DNA of 64,000 bases from Arthrobacter sp. EpRS71 (GCF_001512285.1 NZ_LNUV01000003.1:99540-163539), one strand, 5' to 3'. Positions 1 to 11,211 are shown, counted from the first letter of the stretch. Numbers and translations are program-made. Notes: generated by a model not told the origin, from the letters alone.

Positions 1-24
1 ACCTGATCTGCTACTCAGTTGGGT
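1..24. repeat. Right half of a 68-bp palindromic repeat (copy 1, cut by window edge)
   Basis: The first 24 bases match the right arm of the palindrome seen complete at 23361-23428 and 60520-60587, ending in the same AGTTGGGT. The stop codon of the methyltransferase gene (15-17, minus strand) and its last two codons lie inside this arm. The left arm is outside the window. Confidence 0.75.
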
Positions 25-680
25 GCGGGGGTGCGGAGGAGCAGAAATTGGTAATGCTGGGACCAGTTTCCCGCGCCCGGCCCGGACTCCACGCCCACAC
101 CCTCCGGCCACGTCCGGAAGTGCTCCACCGAGCCGTGTTCGCCAAAGATCCGGCGCACGGTATCGTCGCTGCGGCGGCTGAAGAAACGCCGCGGTTCTTC
201 GAGATCTTCAGGGTTCAGGACTTCGTCGTCGTCACCGGACCAGAGCCCGACGGCGATCGGCGCACCAGGGGCGGTGACCCGCACAAGTTCGCTGACGACG
301 TCGTGAATCCTGCTATTGGGGACGTGCAAAAGGGTGCTCATGGTCCAGGCGGCGTCGAAGACTGAAGCTGTAAAGGGCAGGTCCCGTCCGCTGGCCACCG
401 AGGCGTCGAGTCCGGCCAATCGCGCCACATGAACGCTCTCCGAGGACAGATCAACGCCGGTGTAGTGCAGCCCGGCGCGGACGAACTCCACACCCTCCAC
501 ACCGGTGCCGCAGCCGAGTTCCAGCAGTGAGTGCCGCAGCTCAGCCTTCAGCAGCCGGATGAACCATTCCCGGCATTCAATCCGGTGCGGGGTCAAAGCC
601 CGGGTGTTCCGGACGGCAGCATGGCGGTTGTAGTAAACCGCCAAGTCAGCTTCGTGATCGGCCTCGGGGATGCCGTGCAT
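15..680 (-). CDS. Class I SAM-dependent methyltransferase
   Basis: A 221-aa cytosolic methyltransferase of unknown substrate. The SAM-binding motif I is LELGCGTG near residue 55, followed by the acidic motif II GVDLS near 76 and a post-motif FDAAWTMSTLLHV segment, which is the Methyltransf_11/25 layout. No substrate-specific domain is visible. It starts 21 bases after the stop of purU on the same strand, so the two are probably cotranscribed, although nothing links it chemically to folate metabolism. The 3' end runs into a palindromic repeat that supplies the stop codon. The fold call is sure; the function is open. Confidence 0.85.
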   Translation of the reverse strand: MHGIPEADHEADLAVYYNRHAAVRNTRALTPHRIECREWFIRLLKAELRHSLLELGCGTGVEGVEFVRAGLHYTGVDLSSESVHVARLAGLDASVASGRDLPFTASVFDAAWTMSTLLHVPNSRIHDVVSELVRVTAPGAPIAVGLWSGDDDEVLNPEDLEEPRRFFSRRSDDTVRRIFGEHGSVEHFRTWPEGVGVESGPGAGNWSQHYQFLLLRTPAPN

Positions 681-701
681 ACCCTCAGCATAGGAGTGGC
701 G

Positions 702-1553
702 CTAGTTAAACACTACGGTGCGGGTGCCGTCCAAGAGGACCCGGTGTTCTGCGTGCCATTGGACCGCCTGAGCCAGCGTGCGGCCCTCCACATCGCGGCC
801 CATCTGGACGAACTGGGCTGCCGTCCGGGCATGGTCCACACGGATGACTTCCTGCTCGATGATCGGCCCTTCGTCGAGGTCCGCCGTCACGTAATGGGCA
901 GTGGCCCCAATGATCTTCACGCCGCGGGCGTGCGCCTGGTGGTAGGGCTTGGCGCCCTTGAAGGACGGAAGGAAGGAGTGGTGGATGTTGATGGCCCGGC
1001 CGTTCAGCTCAGTGCAGAGGTCGTTGGAGAGGATCTGCATGTAGCGGGCCAGGACCGTGAGTTCAACGTCGTGTTCGGCGATGAGCTTGAGCAGCGCGGC
1101 CTCTGCGTCGGCCTTGGTATCGGCAGTGACGGGAATGTGGTGGAACGGAATGCCGTAGAACTCCGCCAGTGACTCCAGGTCCCGGTGGTTGGACACGATT
1201 GCCGGGATCTCAATGGGCAGTGTTCCGCCGCGCTGGGCAAACAGGAGGTCGTTCAGGCAGTGGGCGTCCTTGGAACACAGGATCAGGGTGCGCACTTTTT
1301 GACCCACGGGATTGATCTGCCATGTCATGCCAAACGCTTCGGCCACCGGCCGCAGCGCCGCCGTCAGTTCCGTCTGGGAGCTCGACGTCGTCGCCTCCAC
1401 GCGCATGAAGAAGTTGCCGGTGCTGGGGCTTCCGTATTGCTGGGAGTCGGCGATGTTGCAGCCTGCCTCGAGCAGGGCGCCAGCCACCGCGTGCACGATG
1501 CCGGGGCGGTCGGGGCAGGAGAGTGTTACTACGAAAGCGGTGGAGTCAGTCAC
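702..1553 (-). CDS. purU: Formyltetrahydrofolate deformylase
   Basis: Hydrolyses 10-formyl-THF to formate and THF, balancing the one-carbon pool and feeding formate to purine synthesis. The 283-aa protein has an N-terminal ACT domain (CPDRPGIVHAVAGALLEAG near residue 12) and a C-terminal formyltransferase-type hydrolase domain with NIHHSFLPSFKGAKPYHQA and the HYVTADLDEGPII segment that carries the catalytic Asp. I chose the GTG at 1553 because an AGGTAGG ribosome site lies just upstream and homologues begin here; an in-frame extension to 1637 would run into the riboswitch of the divergent gene. It faces glyA-folD, so three folate one-carbon enzymes share one locus. Confidence 0.93.
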   Translation of the reverse strand: MTDSTAFVVTLSCPDRPGIVHAVAGALLEAGCNIADSQQYGSPSTGNFFMRVEATTSSSQTELTAALRPVAEAFGMTWQINPVGQKVRTLILCSKDAHCLNDLLFAQRGGTLPIEIPAIVSNHRDLESLAEFYGIPFHHIPVTADTKADAEAALLKLIAEHDVELTVLARYMQILSNDLCTELNGRAINIHHSFLPSFKGAKPYHQAHARGVKIIGATAHYVTADLDEGPIIEQEVIRVDHARTAAQFVQMGRDVEGRTLAQAVQWHAEHRVLLDGTRTVVFN

Positions 1554-1591
1554 ACGATCAAGCCTACCTGTGCTGCCTTGTTGTACTGTTA

Positions 1592-1668
1592 ACGGGTCGC
1601 AACTGGCGTTGGGTGGACTACCACCAGGGAGCGGCAATCATGAAGACCACGGATCGTACGCCTGGGCC
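1592..1668 (+). promoter_or_regulatory. ZTP (pfl-motif) riboswitch
   Basis: Upstream of glyA the sequence shows the conserved pfl core in order: GGGTCGCAACTGGCG (1594-1608), a GTGG/CCAC hairpin (1613-1624), CCAGGGAGCG (1624-1633) and a distal CGCCTGGGC (1659-1667). In characterised members this aptamer binds ZMP/ZTP, which accumulates when 10-formyl-THF is short, and turns on folate one-carbon genes. Its place before glyA-folD agrees. A CCCTCC/GGGGGA pairing around 1703-1725 could belong to the expression platform. Confidence 0.9.
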
Positions 1669-1789
1669 GAGGGTCATGTCTTACCGTTGCACGCACGTGA
1701 CCGATCCCTCCGTCAAAAGGGGGACGCGGGAATGCTGCTGCCGGTAGCCTGACCTGTAGCACCACCCGTTGCCTAGCCAGGAGATTTCC

Positions 1790-3085
1790 GTGACTACCAC
1801 AACCACTTCCGCGTCTGTCAGCAACCAGTCGCTTGCCGATCTCGATCCCGAGATTGCAGCAGTCCTCAACCAGGAACTTGGCCGCCAGCGCGGCACCCTG
1901 GAAATGATTGCGTCCGAAAACTTTGCGCCCCGCGCGGTGATGGAAGCCCAGGGCTCCGTCCTGACCAACAAGTACGCCGAGGGCTACCCGGGCCGCCGCT
2001 ACTACGGCGGCTGTGAATACGTCGACGTCGCCGAGCAGCTTGCGATCGATCGCGTCAAGGAACTCTTCGGTGCTGAGTTCGCCAACGTCCAGCCGCACTC
2101 CGGTGCGCAGGCCAACGCTGCAGCTCTCTCCGCCATGATCACTCCCGGCGACAAGATCCTGGGCTTGTCCCTGGCACACGGTGGGCACCTGACCCACGGC
2201 ATGAAGCTGAACTTCTCCGGCAAGCTCTACAACGTAGCTGCCTACCAGGTTGAAGAAGACAACTTCCGGATCGACATGGACAAGCTGCGCGAGCAGGCCA
2301 TCGCCGAGAAGCCGCAGGTCATCATTGCCGGCTGGTCCGCGTACCCCCGCCACCTCGACTTTGCTGCTTTCCGCTCCATCGCGGACGAAGTTGGCGCGCT
2401 CCTGTGGACGGATATGGCGCACTTCGCCGGCCTGGTTGCAGCAGGACTGCACCCCAGCCCGGTGCCGTACTCCGACGTCGTCACCTCCACGGTCCACAAG
2501 ACCTTGGCAGGTCCCCGTTCCGGTGTGATCCTTGCCAAGCAGGAGTGGGCCAAGAAGCTCAACTCCAGCGTCTTCCCGGGCCAGCAGGGTGGGCCGCTGA
2601 TGCACGTGATCGCAGCCAAGGCTGTTGCGTTCAAGATCGCCGGCAGTGAAGAGTTCAAGGAGCGCCAGGAGCGTGTCCTTGAGGGCGCCAAGATCATTGC
2701 TGACCGCCTCAACCAGTCAGACGTCGCCGAAGCCGGCGTCTCGGTCCTCACCGGCGGTACCGACGTTCACCTGGTCCTGGTTGACCTGCGCAACTCGCAG
2801 CTGGACGGTCAGCAGGCTGAAGACCTCCTGCACTCCGTGGGCATCACCGTGAACCGCAACTCTGTTCCGTTCGATCCCCGCCCGCCGATGGTCACCTCCG
2901 GCCTCCGCATCGGTACGCCTGCCCTGGCTACCCGCGGATTCGGTGCCGCTGAGTTCACCGAGGTTGCCGAGATCATCGCCACCGCGCTCAAGGCCGGTTC
3001 CTCGGCAGACGTCGAGTCGCTGCAGGCCCGCGTGGACAAGCTCGCCGCTGACTTCCCGCTGTACCCGCAGCACGAGCAGTGGTAA
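1790..3085 (+). CDS. glyA: Serine hydroxymethyltransferase
   Basis: PLP enzyme that converts serine plus THF to glycine plus 5,10-methylene-THF. The 431-aa length is normal. Visible landmarks are [18 protein letters not shown] near residue 38, [13 protein letters not shown] near 60, the PLP lysine at about 237 in [12 protein letters not shown], and a C-terminal [15 protein letters not shown]. The GTG start at 1790 has an AGGAG site six bases upstream; the in-frame ATG at 1769 lacks one. It is downstream of a ZTP riboswitch and 133 bases ahead of folD, which takes the methylene-THF onward. A hairpin sits between them. Confidence 0.97.
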   Translation: MTTTTTSASVSNQSLADLDPEIAAVLNQELGRQRGTLEMIASENFAPRAVMEAQGSVLTNKYAEGYPGRRYYGGCEYVDVAEQLAIDRVKELFGAEFANVQPHSGAQANAAALSAMITPGDKILGLSLAHGGHLTHGMKLNFSGKLYNVAAYQVEEDNFRIDMDKLREQAIAEKPQVIIAGWSAYPRHLDFAAFRSIADEVGALLWTDMAHFAGLVAAGLHPSPVPYSDVVTSTVHKTLAGPRSGVILAKQEWAKKLNSSVFPGQQGGPLMHVIAAKAVAFKIAGSEEFKERQERVLEGAKIIADRLNQSDVAEAGVSVLTGGTDVHLVLVDLRNSQLDGQQAEDLLHSVGITVNRNSVPFDPRPPMVTSGLRIGTPALATRGFGAAEFTEVAEIIATALKAGSSADVESLQARVDKLAADFPLYPQHEQW

Positions 3086-3137
3086 TCCGCGTCCCCGCGG
3101 AGAAATAACGCATCACCCGGGCATTGAACCGGGGCTG

Positions 3138-3178
3138 ACGGGACCCGCCGCCATACGCCACGGCAGCGGGTCCCGTTG
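3138..3178 (+). terminator. Hairpin between glyA and folD
   Basis: Arms ACGGGACCCGC (3138-3148) and GCGGGTCCCGT (3166-3176) pair perfectly, but there is no T-run. It may be a weak terminator or an RNA-stabilising stem that sets relative folD expression. Confidence 0.55.
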
Positions 3179-3218
3179 GCATGAGCCATTAGGTCACCCA
3201 CCAGAAAGAGCAGATGGA

Positions 3219-4112
3219 ATGACACAGTCCACCGCACAGATCCTTGACGGCAAGGCCACCGCCGCCGCCATCAAGGCAGAACTGACCACTCGCGTTTCCG
3301 TCCTGGCCGCCAAGGGAATCGTCCCCGGCCTGGGCACCATCCTGGTGGGCTCGGACCCCGGCAGCACCTGGTACGTGGGCGGCAAGCACAAGGACTGCGC
3401 CGAGGTTGGCATCCAGTCCATCCGCCGCGACCTCCCTGAGGACATCAGCCAGGAAGACCTCCTGACGGTCGTCCGCGAGCTCAACGACAACCCGGAGTGC
3501 ACCGGCTACATCGTCCAGCTCCCCTTGCCCAAGCACATCGACCAGGACGTCATCCTGGAAGCGATGGACCCGGAGAAGGACGCCGACGGCCTGCACCCCA
3601 TGAACCTTGGCCGCCTGGTGGCCAACGTGAACGGCGAGATGAAGTCCCCGTTGCCCTGCACCCCCAAGGGCTGTGTGGAGCTGCTCCGCCGCCACAACAT
3701 TGACCTCAAGGGCAAGCGTGTCCTGGTGGTTGGCCGCGGAGTGACCATCGGCCGCCCCATTGGCCTTCTGTTGACCCGCAAGGAAGTCAACGCCACGGTG
3801 ATCCTGGCCCACACCGGAACGGTGGACCTGCCCGCAGAACTCAGGCAGGCCGACGTCGTGATTGCCGCTGCCGGCGTGCCGCACATGATCAAGGCTGAAG
3901 ACCTCAAGCCGGGCGCCATAGTGCTCGACGTCGGCGTCAGCCGCGTTGACGACGGCAACGGTAAGGCGGTTGTCACCGGAGATGTGGACCCGGCAGCTGC
4001 CGACGTCGCCGCCTGGCTGTCCCCGAACCCGGGCGGTGTAGGTCCGATGACCCGTGCCATGCTGCTCGCGAACGTTGTGGAGAGCACCGAACGCCAGGCC
4101 GGCATCGCCTGA
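3219..4112 (+). CDS. folD: Bifunctional methylene-THF dehydrogenase / methenyl-THF cyclohydrolase
   Basis: Interconverts 5,10-methylene-THF and 10-formyl-THF with NADP. The 297-aa protein has the FolD signatures: a substrate-site [12 protein letters not shown] segment near residue 95, a Rossmann segment [18 protein letters not shown] near 168, and the C-terminal [17 protein letters not shown]. The ATG at 3219 begins [13 protein letters not shown], the usual family N-terminus. An open frame reaches back to 2943 but overlaps glyA. It follows glyA on the same strand and so probably lies under the same ZTP riboswitch, unless the hairpin between them stops transcription. Confidence 0.96.
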   Translation: MTQSTAQILDGKATAAAIKAELTTRVSVLAAKGIVPGLGTILVGSDPGSTWYVGGKHKDCAEVGIQSIRRDLPEDISQEDLLTVVRELNDNPECTGYIVQLPLPKHIDQDVILEAMDPEKDADGLHPMNLGRLVANVNGEMKSPLPCTPKGCVELLRRHNIDLKGKRVLVVGRGVTIGRPIGLLLTRKEVNATVILAHTGTVDLPAELRQADVVIAAAGVPHMIKAEDLKPGAIVLDVGVSRVDDGNGKAVVTGDVDPAAADVAAWLSPNPGGVGPMTRAMLLANVVESTERQAGIA

Positions 4113-4126
4113 AGACAGCAGTGAGG

Positions 4127-4163
4127 GAGGGCTCTTGCAGGAATATCTGCAAGAGCCCTTTCA
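4127..4163 (+). terminator. Rho-independent terminator after folD
   Basis: Stem AGGGCTCTTGCAG (4128-4140), loop GAATAT, return arm CTGCAAGAGCCCT (4147-4159), followed by a short T-containing tail. It separates the one-carbon genes from the ABC exporter. Confidence 0.8.
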
Positions 4164-4194
4164 CATGTCGGTGGGTCCTACTAGTCTGCTGAGG

Positions 4195-5184
4195 GTGCAC
4201 AACGAAGCAATCCGCTCTGCAAACCCTTCAGAATCGTCGCAATCCGGCGAGGACGTGAACCGGCCAACCGTCATCAGCGCCCGCAACCTCACCAAGAGCT
4301 ACGGCGACCTCACGGCCGTGGACAACATTTCCTTCGACGTACCGGCGGGAGAGTCCTTCGGGCTACTGGGGCCCAACGGTGCCGGCAAATCCACCACCAT
4401 GAAGATGATCGGCGGCGTCTCCCAACGCACGTCCGGCTCGCTGACCATCATGGGCTTGGACCCCGAATCCCACGGCCCTGAGGTCAGGGCGCATCTGGGG
4501 GTGGTTCCGCAGCAGGACAATCTCGACGAAGAGCTCAAAGTCCGCGAGAACCTGATCGTCTACGGCCGCTACTTCGGCCTGCCCCTGAGCTACTTAAAGC
4601 CGAAAGCCGATGAGCTCCTGGAGTTCGCGCAGCTGACGGACAAAGCCAATTCCAAGGTGGATGCACTCTCTGGCGGCATGAAGCGGCGGCTCACCATTGC
4701 GCGGTCGCTCATCAACGAGCCACGGATCCTGCTCCTCGACGAGCCCACCACGGGCCTAGATCCGCAAGCGCGCCACATCCTCTGGGACCGGCTCTTCCGG
4801 CTCAAGGAAAGCGGCGTGACCCTCATTCTCACCACCCATTACATGGACGAAGCTGAGCAACTGTGCGATCGCCTGATCGTGGTGGACAAGGGCCGCATCA
4901 TGGCCGAGGGCTCTCCGGCTGCGCTGATTCGCGAGCACTCGTCGCGCGAAGTACTCGAGCTCAGGTTCGGGTCCGAGCGGAACGCGACCATCGGCGTCGA
5001 ACTTCAAGGCATCGGCGAGCGGCTGGAGACGCTGCCGGACCGCGTGCTCATCTACGCGCACGACGGCGAGGCTGCCTTGGAGCAGGTCAGTGCCCGCGGG
5101 TTGCGACCCGTGACGTCGCTGGTGCGCCGCTCATCGTTGGAGGACGTGTTCCTTCGGCTGACCGGCAGGAGCCTCGTTGATTAG
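4195..5184 (+). CDS. ABC-2 type exporter ATP-binding protein, NodI/DrrA-like
   Basis: Nucleotide-binding subunit of an efflux pump whose membrane half is the next two genes. Walker A GPNGAGKST lies at residue 59 from the chosen start, with the Q-loop in VVPQQDNL, the ABC signature ALSGGMKRRLT, Walker B ILLLDEPTTGLDP and the switch His in TTHYMDEAEQ. The PQQDNLDEELKVRENL segment is characteristic of NodI-type ATPases (lipo-oligosaccharide or drug export). The start is uncertain: GTG 4195 sits close behind a TACTAG -10-like box, which would make the message leaderless; GTG 4255 has a nearby GGCGAGGA. The exported substrate cannot be told from sequence. Confidence 0.88.
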   Translation: MHNEAIRSANPSESSQSGEDVNRPTVISARNLTKSYGDLTAVDNISFDVPAGESFGLLGPNGAGKSTTMKMIGGVSQRTSGSLTIMGLDPESHGPEVRAHLGVVPQQDNLDEELKVRENLIVYGRYFGLPLSYLKPKADELLEFAQLTDKANSKVDALSGGMKRRLTIARSLINEPRILLLDEPTTGLDPQARHILWDRLFRLKESGVTLILTTHYMDEAEQLCDRLIVVDKGRIMAEGSPAALIREHSSREVLELRFGSERNATIGVELQGIGERLETLPDRVLIYAHDGEAALEQVSARGLRPVTSLVRRSSLEDVFLRLTGRSLVD

Positions 5185-6055
5185 GCGACAGTTGACTGAC
5201 TCCGCGAACAAGCCAATCACGACGCCGGTGCCTCCGTTGCGGGCCCACTCGCCTGAGGTTTCTGCTGCCCGGGCGCGGCGTTGGGGTGCCTTCTTCTATG
5301 CGGAGCAAGTGCTTCGTGTCATGCGCAACTACGGCTGGTCCGTGGTCCTGTACAGCGTGGGGCAGCCGGTTGCGTATCTGTTTGCCATGGGGGTGGGGCT
5401 GGCCAGCCTGGTGGATGCCAACAGCGAGGCTGCGTTCGGGGGCGTCAGCTACCTGGAATTCGTGGCTCCGGCATTGCTGGTTTCCGCGGCTGTGATGACG
5501 GCCTCGGGTGAGTTTTCCTACCCCATCATGGACGGCTTCAAGTGGCGCAGGGTGTTCTACGGCCCGCATGCTTCACCGTTGATTCCGCAGCAGATCGCCA
5601 GCGGCCACATCATGGCCAGCACGGTGCGGTTCCTGCTGCAATCCGTGGTGTATTTCGCGGTAGTGGCCATGTTTGGTGCTTCACCGAGCCCGTGGGGATG
5701 GGTGTCTGCGCTTGTGGCAACCGTAGCGGCGTTGTCTTTTGGGCTCCCGTTGATGGCGTACGCCGCGAGCATCACCCAGGACAAGGGTCAGTTCGCGCTG
5801 GTGCAGCGCTTCATTGTGATGCCGCTGTTTCTGTTCTCGGGGACGTTCTTCCCGCTGGATTCTCTGCCGATCGCGGTGCGTTGGATCGGCTGGATATCAC
5901 CGGTGTGGCATGGAACCGAGCTGGGCAGGGTCTTCACGTACGGCATGGATCAGGACCCGTTGCTGACCATCACGCATGTGGTGTTCCTTCTGGCCACGGC
6001 AACTGTGGGCTGGGTGCTTGTCCGGCGCCAGTTCGTCAAAAGGATGGGCTCATGA
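5177..6055 (+). CDS. ABC-2 type exporter permease (first of two)
   Basis: A 292-aa membrane protein with a cytosolic N-terminal tail of about 50 residues and six predicted hydrophobic segments, including SVGQPVAYLFAMGVG, FVAPALLVSAAVM and the ABC-2 signature stretch VMPLFLFSGTFFPLDSLP near residue 215. That pattern matches NodJ/DrrB permeases. The start is a TTG at 5177, overlapping the ATPase stop by eight bases, so translation is coupled. It is paralogous to the next gene, and the two probably form a heterodimeric channel powered by the preceding ATPase. Confidence 0.87.
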   Translation: MIRRQLTDSANKPITTPVPPLRAHSPEVSAARARRWGAFFYAEQVLRVMRNYGWSVVLYSVGQPVAYLFAMGVGLASLVDANSEAAFGGVSYLEFVAPALLVSAAVMTASGEFSYPIMDGFKWRRVFYGPHASPLIPQQIASGHIMASTVRFLLQSVVYFAVVAMFGASPSPWGWVSALVATVAALSFGLPLMAYAASITQDKGQFALVQRFIVMPLFLFSGTFFPLDSLPIAVRWIGWISPVWHGTELGRVFTYGMDQDPLLTITHVVFLLATATVGWVLVRRQFVKRMGS

Positions 6056-6885
6056 GTGTGCTGACAGGTGGCCACAGTGCCACGGATCTTGCCCGGGAGC
6101 GGAAGTTCGGTTCCCTGTACTCGCGCAACGCCAAGGCTGTTGTGGGCCGTGGGCTGATGGCGGCCAAGAGCAGTACATGGCTGGTGATGGTGTCCGGCTT
6201 CTTCGAACCAGTGTTGTTCCTGCTGGCCATGGGCGTGGGTATGGGCTCGATTGTGGGAACGGTTCAGGGGCCGGGCGGCGAGGAGATCAGCTACGCGGCC
6301 TACATTGCCCCCGCGCTGTTGGCGGTCTCTGCCATGAACGGGGCCATCTACGACTCCACGTGGAACGTTTTCTTCAAAATGAACTTCGCCAAGCTCTACC
6401 AGGGGATGCTCTACACATCGTTGGGACCCTTGGACGTAGCCATCGGTGAGATCTTCCTGGCCCTCCTGCGCGGACTGCTGTATGCCACCGGATTCACGGC
6501 CGTCATGGGGGTGATGGGGTTGCTCACCAGTTGGTGGGCCATCTTGGTGATCCCCGCCTCGGTGTTGATCGCGTTCGGCTTCGCGAGCTTCGGGATGGGT
6601 ATTACCAGCTTCATGAAGACGTTCCAGCAGATGGACTGGATCAACTTCTTCCTGTTGCCCATGTTCCTGTTCAGCGCCACGTTCTACCCGCTCAGCGTCT
6701 ACCCGCAGGTCATCCAGTGGTTCATTCAGGCAATGCCCCTCTGGCACGGCGTGGAGTTGTTGCGGCAGATCAGCGTTGGCTCGTTCAGTCCTGCAACTGC
6801 CATTCATGTGGGGTACTACGTAGTGATGATCGCCCTCGGCATCATGCTGACCACCGGAAGGCTCCGCCAGCTGTTCCTCAAATGA
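6052..6885 (+). CDS. ABC-2 type exporter permease (second of two)
   Basis: A 277-aa permease with six hydrophobic segments and the same ABC-2 motif as its neighbour, LPMFLFSATFYPLSVYP near residue 204. The ATG at 6052 overlaps the stop of the first permease as ATGA. An alternative reading back to 5542 would lie inside the upstream gene in another frame and is not credible. ATPase plus two related permeases is the NodI-NodJ or multidrug-exporter arrangement. No substrate-related enzyme lies beside it. Confidence 0.87.
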   Translation: MSVLTGGHSATDLARERKFGSLYSRNAKAVVGRGLMAAKSSTWLVMVSGFFEPVLFLLAMGVGMGSIVGTVQGPGGEEISYAAYIAPALLAVSAMNGAIYDSTWNVFFKMNFAKLYQGMLYTSLGPLDVAIGEIFLALLRGLLYATGFTAVMGVMGLLTSWWAILVIPASVLIAFGFASFGMGITSFMKTFQQMDWINFFLLPMFLFSATFYPLSVYPQVIQWFIQAMPLWHGVELLRQISVGSFSPATAIHVGYYVVMIALGIMLTTGRLRQLFLK

Positions 6886-6948
6886 CTCCCTGTTCGCCGT
6901 CCGTGGAAGCCGGCACGGGCACCATTCCACGTTTGAGACAATTGAGCC

Positions 6949-7515
6949 ATGCAATCTCTCGGTGACCCGCACCCGTCCACGTCCCCCGCCGGCAAAGGCA
7001 TGTTCAAGGGCTTCCGCATCGGCGGCCTGGGGATGACCGTCGTCATCATCGCTTTCCTGGTAGCCGTCATTTTCGCGGCCAACCAGAACGATGTTGTGGG
7101 CTGGGTCGTGGCAGTGGTGGCCTTCGGATGGCTGGCCCTTGCAACGTTCGTGGTGCTGAGTATCCGCAAGGCCGCGCAGCGGGCCGGCGCCAAGTTGACC
7201 GAGGCGCAAAATGCGTTCAACGCCGCAGCCGGCCGCGCGCCATCGTCGTCCACTGCTGACAATGGCGGCACCCGGGTGGTTGCCGAGCGCAGCCAGGCCG
7301 ACGAGGTGCGCGACCTCAAACTGGACCACTCGTTCAAGATCGTCCAGGTGCAGGTCCGTGTGGTGGACGAGGAACGTGCCAAGGGCGGCGCAGCCGACCA
7401 GGACACCATCAACCGCGCCTTGGAAACCATCGCTATTACGGCAACCAACGCACGGGACATGATCAAGTCCTCCGGAGGCTCGGAAGAGCCCATGTCCGGC
7501 ACCATCATCGACTAG
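6949..7515 (+). CDS. Hypothetical two-helix membrane protein
   Basis: I do not recognise a named family. The 188-aa protein has a short polar head, two adjacent transmembrane segments (about residues 26-45 and 48-68), a basic and Ala-rich stretch IRKAAQRAGAKLTEAQNAFN that could be helical or coiled, a low-complexity linker near 95-105, and a polar cytosolic tail of about 80 residues with regularly spaced charges. It starts 63 bases after the exporter and ends immediately before the exonuclease gene. Neither neighbour suggests a role. Confidence 0.75.
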   Translation: MQSLGDPHPSTSPAGKGMFKGFRIGGLGMTVVIIAFLVAVIFAANQNDVVGWVVAVVAFGWLALATFVVLSIRKAAQRAGAKLTEAQNAFNAAAGRAPSSSTADNGGTRVVAERSQADEVRDLKLDHSFKIVQVQVRVVDEERAKGGAADQDTINRALETIAITATNARDMIKSSGGSEEPMSGTIID

Positions 7516-7516
7516 A

Positions 7517-9495
<1,979 letters not shown>

Positions 9496-9499
9496 CTCC

Positions 9500-10177
9500 A
9501 TGTGCTCTGCTGGCCAGTTCAACGTCAAGACCGACACCCGTCGTGGTGCCGGTCCGGACGATTCCAGCCAGCTGGCTGTCACCGGTGCTGATTGCGGTGC
9601 CGGTGACACCATGTGCGTGGGCGTGATCCTTGGGTTCCCACCGGAAATTGCCCGCGAACTCCAGGAGTGGCGGGCCTCCTTCGGTGATCCCATGGCCGAG
9701 GTTATTCCCGCCCACATCACGCTGATCACCACAACGCCCACTCAGGACTGGGCCGCCACCCGCGAGCACGTACGGGACGTCGCCAGGACGCAGGAACCGT
9801 TCAACATCACCATCTCGGGCACGGGGTCCTTCCGGCCTGTCTCGCCTGTGGTGTTCGTCAACGTCGAAGAAGGCTTCGAAGAATGCGTGCAGCTGCACGA
9901 GAAACTTCAGAGCGGCCCACTCGAACGCATGCTGCCCTTCCCGTACCACCCGCACGTCACGGTGGCCCACGATGTCGCCCAGGAAAATCTCGACGAAGCC
10001 GAAACGGTGCTCAGAGATTACCGGGCGACCTTCCCAGTGGTTAGCATGGGACTTTACGAGCACGACACCAATGGAATTTGGCAGCTACGGGAAGAGCTCG
10101 ACTTTGGCGGCAATACTGACGAAGAACAGCAAGCGGATTCACGCCACAGAGGCGGACGTTCCTCCGCTGCCAATTGA
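9500..10177 (+). CDS. 2H phosphoesterase (2'-5' RNA ligase family)
   Basis: The two HxT/S signatures that define the 2H superfamily are visible: HITL (about residue 72 from this start) and HVTV (about 153), roughly 80 residues apart. Members hydrolyse cyclic phosphodiesters or ligate RNA ends; the physiological substrate here is unknown. The start is uncertain: ATG 9500 gives 225 aa with a polar extension, while ATG 9611 gives 188 aa and begins directly at the domain (MCVGVILGF). The 3' end overlaps the next gene by about 70-100 bases in another frame, which suggests coupled translation. Confidence 0.82.
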   Translation: MCSAGQFNVKTDTRRGAGPDDSSQLAVTGADCGAGDTMCVGVILGFPPEIARELQEWRASFGDPMAEVIPAHITLITTTPTQDWAATREHVRDVARTQEPFNITISGTGSFRPVSPVVFVNVEEGFEECVQLHEKLQSGPLERMLPFPYHPHVTVAHDVAQENLDEAETVLRDYRATFPVVSMGLYEHDTNGIWQLREELDFGGNTDEEQQADSRHRGGRSSAAN

Positions 10178-11189
10178 GCTGGCCAAGCTCAAACTGGAGC
10201 TTCTCCGCAAGCGGCAGGACTGGGGCCAGGCCAAGCGCTCCAGCGGTGGCCTGCCCCAAAAGGCCGGCGCGTTCTTTGCGCTCTTCATGGCCAAACTCAA
10301 CACCATCCGGCCCATGCGTGCCTTCCAGCATTACACCCGCCAGCACGGGCCCCTGCTGAGCGCAGGTATCGGCTTCAACATGTTCTTCTCCGTGACCGGT
10401 TTGCTCACCACTGGTTTTGCGGTGGCAGGCATCGTACTGGGCGGAAACCCGGCCCTGCAGAATGCTGTGATCAACAGCGTGGCAGCGGCCGCCCCGGGGC
10501 TCCTGCAGGTGAATGGCGGTGAAGGCCTGGTGGATCCACAATCACTGCTCAACCCATCCGGACTTGGATGGACGGCCGTCATCGCAGCGGTTGTGACGGT
10601 CTTCGTTTCCCTCGGCTGGATCGCCAGCATCAGGGAAGGACTCCGGGGGGTCATGAGCGCCGACCCCTTGGTACGAAACCCGATTCTTCAAAAGCTCATC
10701 GACGCCGGCACTCTGCTGCTGCTCGGTGTCATCCTTGTCATCAGTGCAGGCGTCTCGCTCGTCTTCGGCACAGCGGCGGACTGGCTCATCGAGTTGCTCA
10801 AGCTGGACGAGGCCATTACCGGGCCCATAGCTGCGACCGTCAAGATTGTGGTTCCGCTGCTGCTGAACTGCGCGACGGCGGCGGTGCTGTTCCGGATTGC
10901 GGGTGGCCTCAAGCTGGGGCGCCGGGCGTTCCTGGAGGGCGTGGTGCTGGCGGGTGTTGGGACCACGGTCCTGCAGTTCTTCAGCACGGAGCTTCTTGCA
11001 CGCTCCGGCAACAATCCGGTTCTGGCCTCGTTTGCCATCATCATCGGCTTGCTGATCTGGTTCAACCTTGTGAGCCAGGTGTATCTGGTCTCGGCGTCAT
11101 GGTCAGCCATTCGCGAGGCCGACACGGGGTCGGGAGATTCCCCGCGCAAGAAAGTCCTCGGTTCGCGTCGGGTAGCGCCGCGTACCTGA
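10071..11189 (+). CDS. YihY/BrkB family inner-membrane protein
   Basis: A 372-aa polytopic membrane protein with about six hydrophobic segments starting at LLSAGIGFNMFFSVTGLL near residue 93, and family-like GVGTTVLQFFSTELLARSG and IGLLIWFNLVSQVYLVSASW stretches. The family was once called ribonuclease BN in error; its real role, perhaps in envelope transport, is unclear. The start is ambiguous: ATG 10071 or TTG 10104, the latter with a GGGAAGAG sequence at about the right distance. Both overlap the 2H phosphoesterase gene. It is followed by a 50-aa membrane protein. Confidence 0.85.
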   Translation: MEFGSYGKSSTLAAILTKNSKRIHATEADVPPLPIELAKLKLELLRKRQDWGQAKRSSGGLPQKAGAFFALFMAKLNTIRPMRAFQHYTRQHGPLLSAGIGFNMFFSVTGLLTTGFAVAGIVLGGNPALQNAVINSVAAAAPGLLQVNGGEGLVDPQSLLNPSGLGWTAVIAAVVTVFVSLGWIASIREGLRGVMSADPLVRNPILQKLIDAGTLLLLGVILVISAGVSLVFGTAADWLIELLKLDEAITGPIAATVKIVVPLLLNCATAAVLFRIAGGLKLGRRAFLEGVVLAGVGTTVLQFFSTELLARSGNNPVLASFAIIIGLLIWFNLVSQVYLVSASWSAIREADTGSGDSPRKKVLGSRRVAPRT

Positions 11190-11211
11190 CAGTTCAAACC
11201 GGGAGTACGCC

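Noticed and set aside
10071..11189. Ribonuclease BN
   Set aside because: The old annotation of this family was wrong; the protein is a polytopic membrane protein without nuclease motifs.
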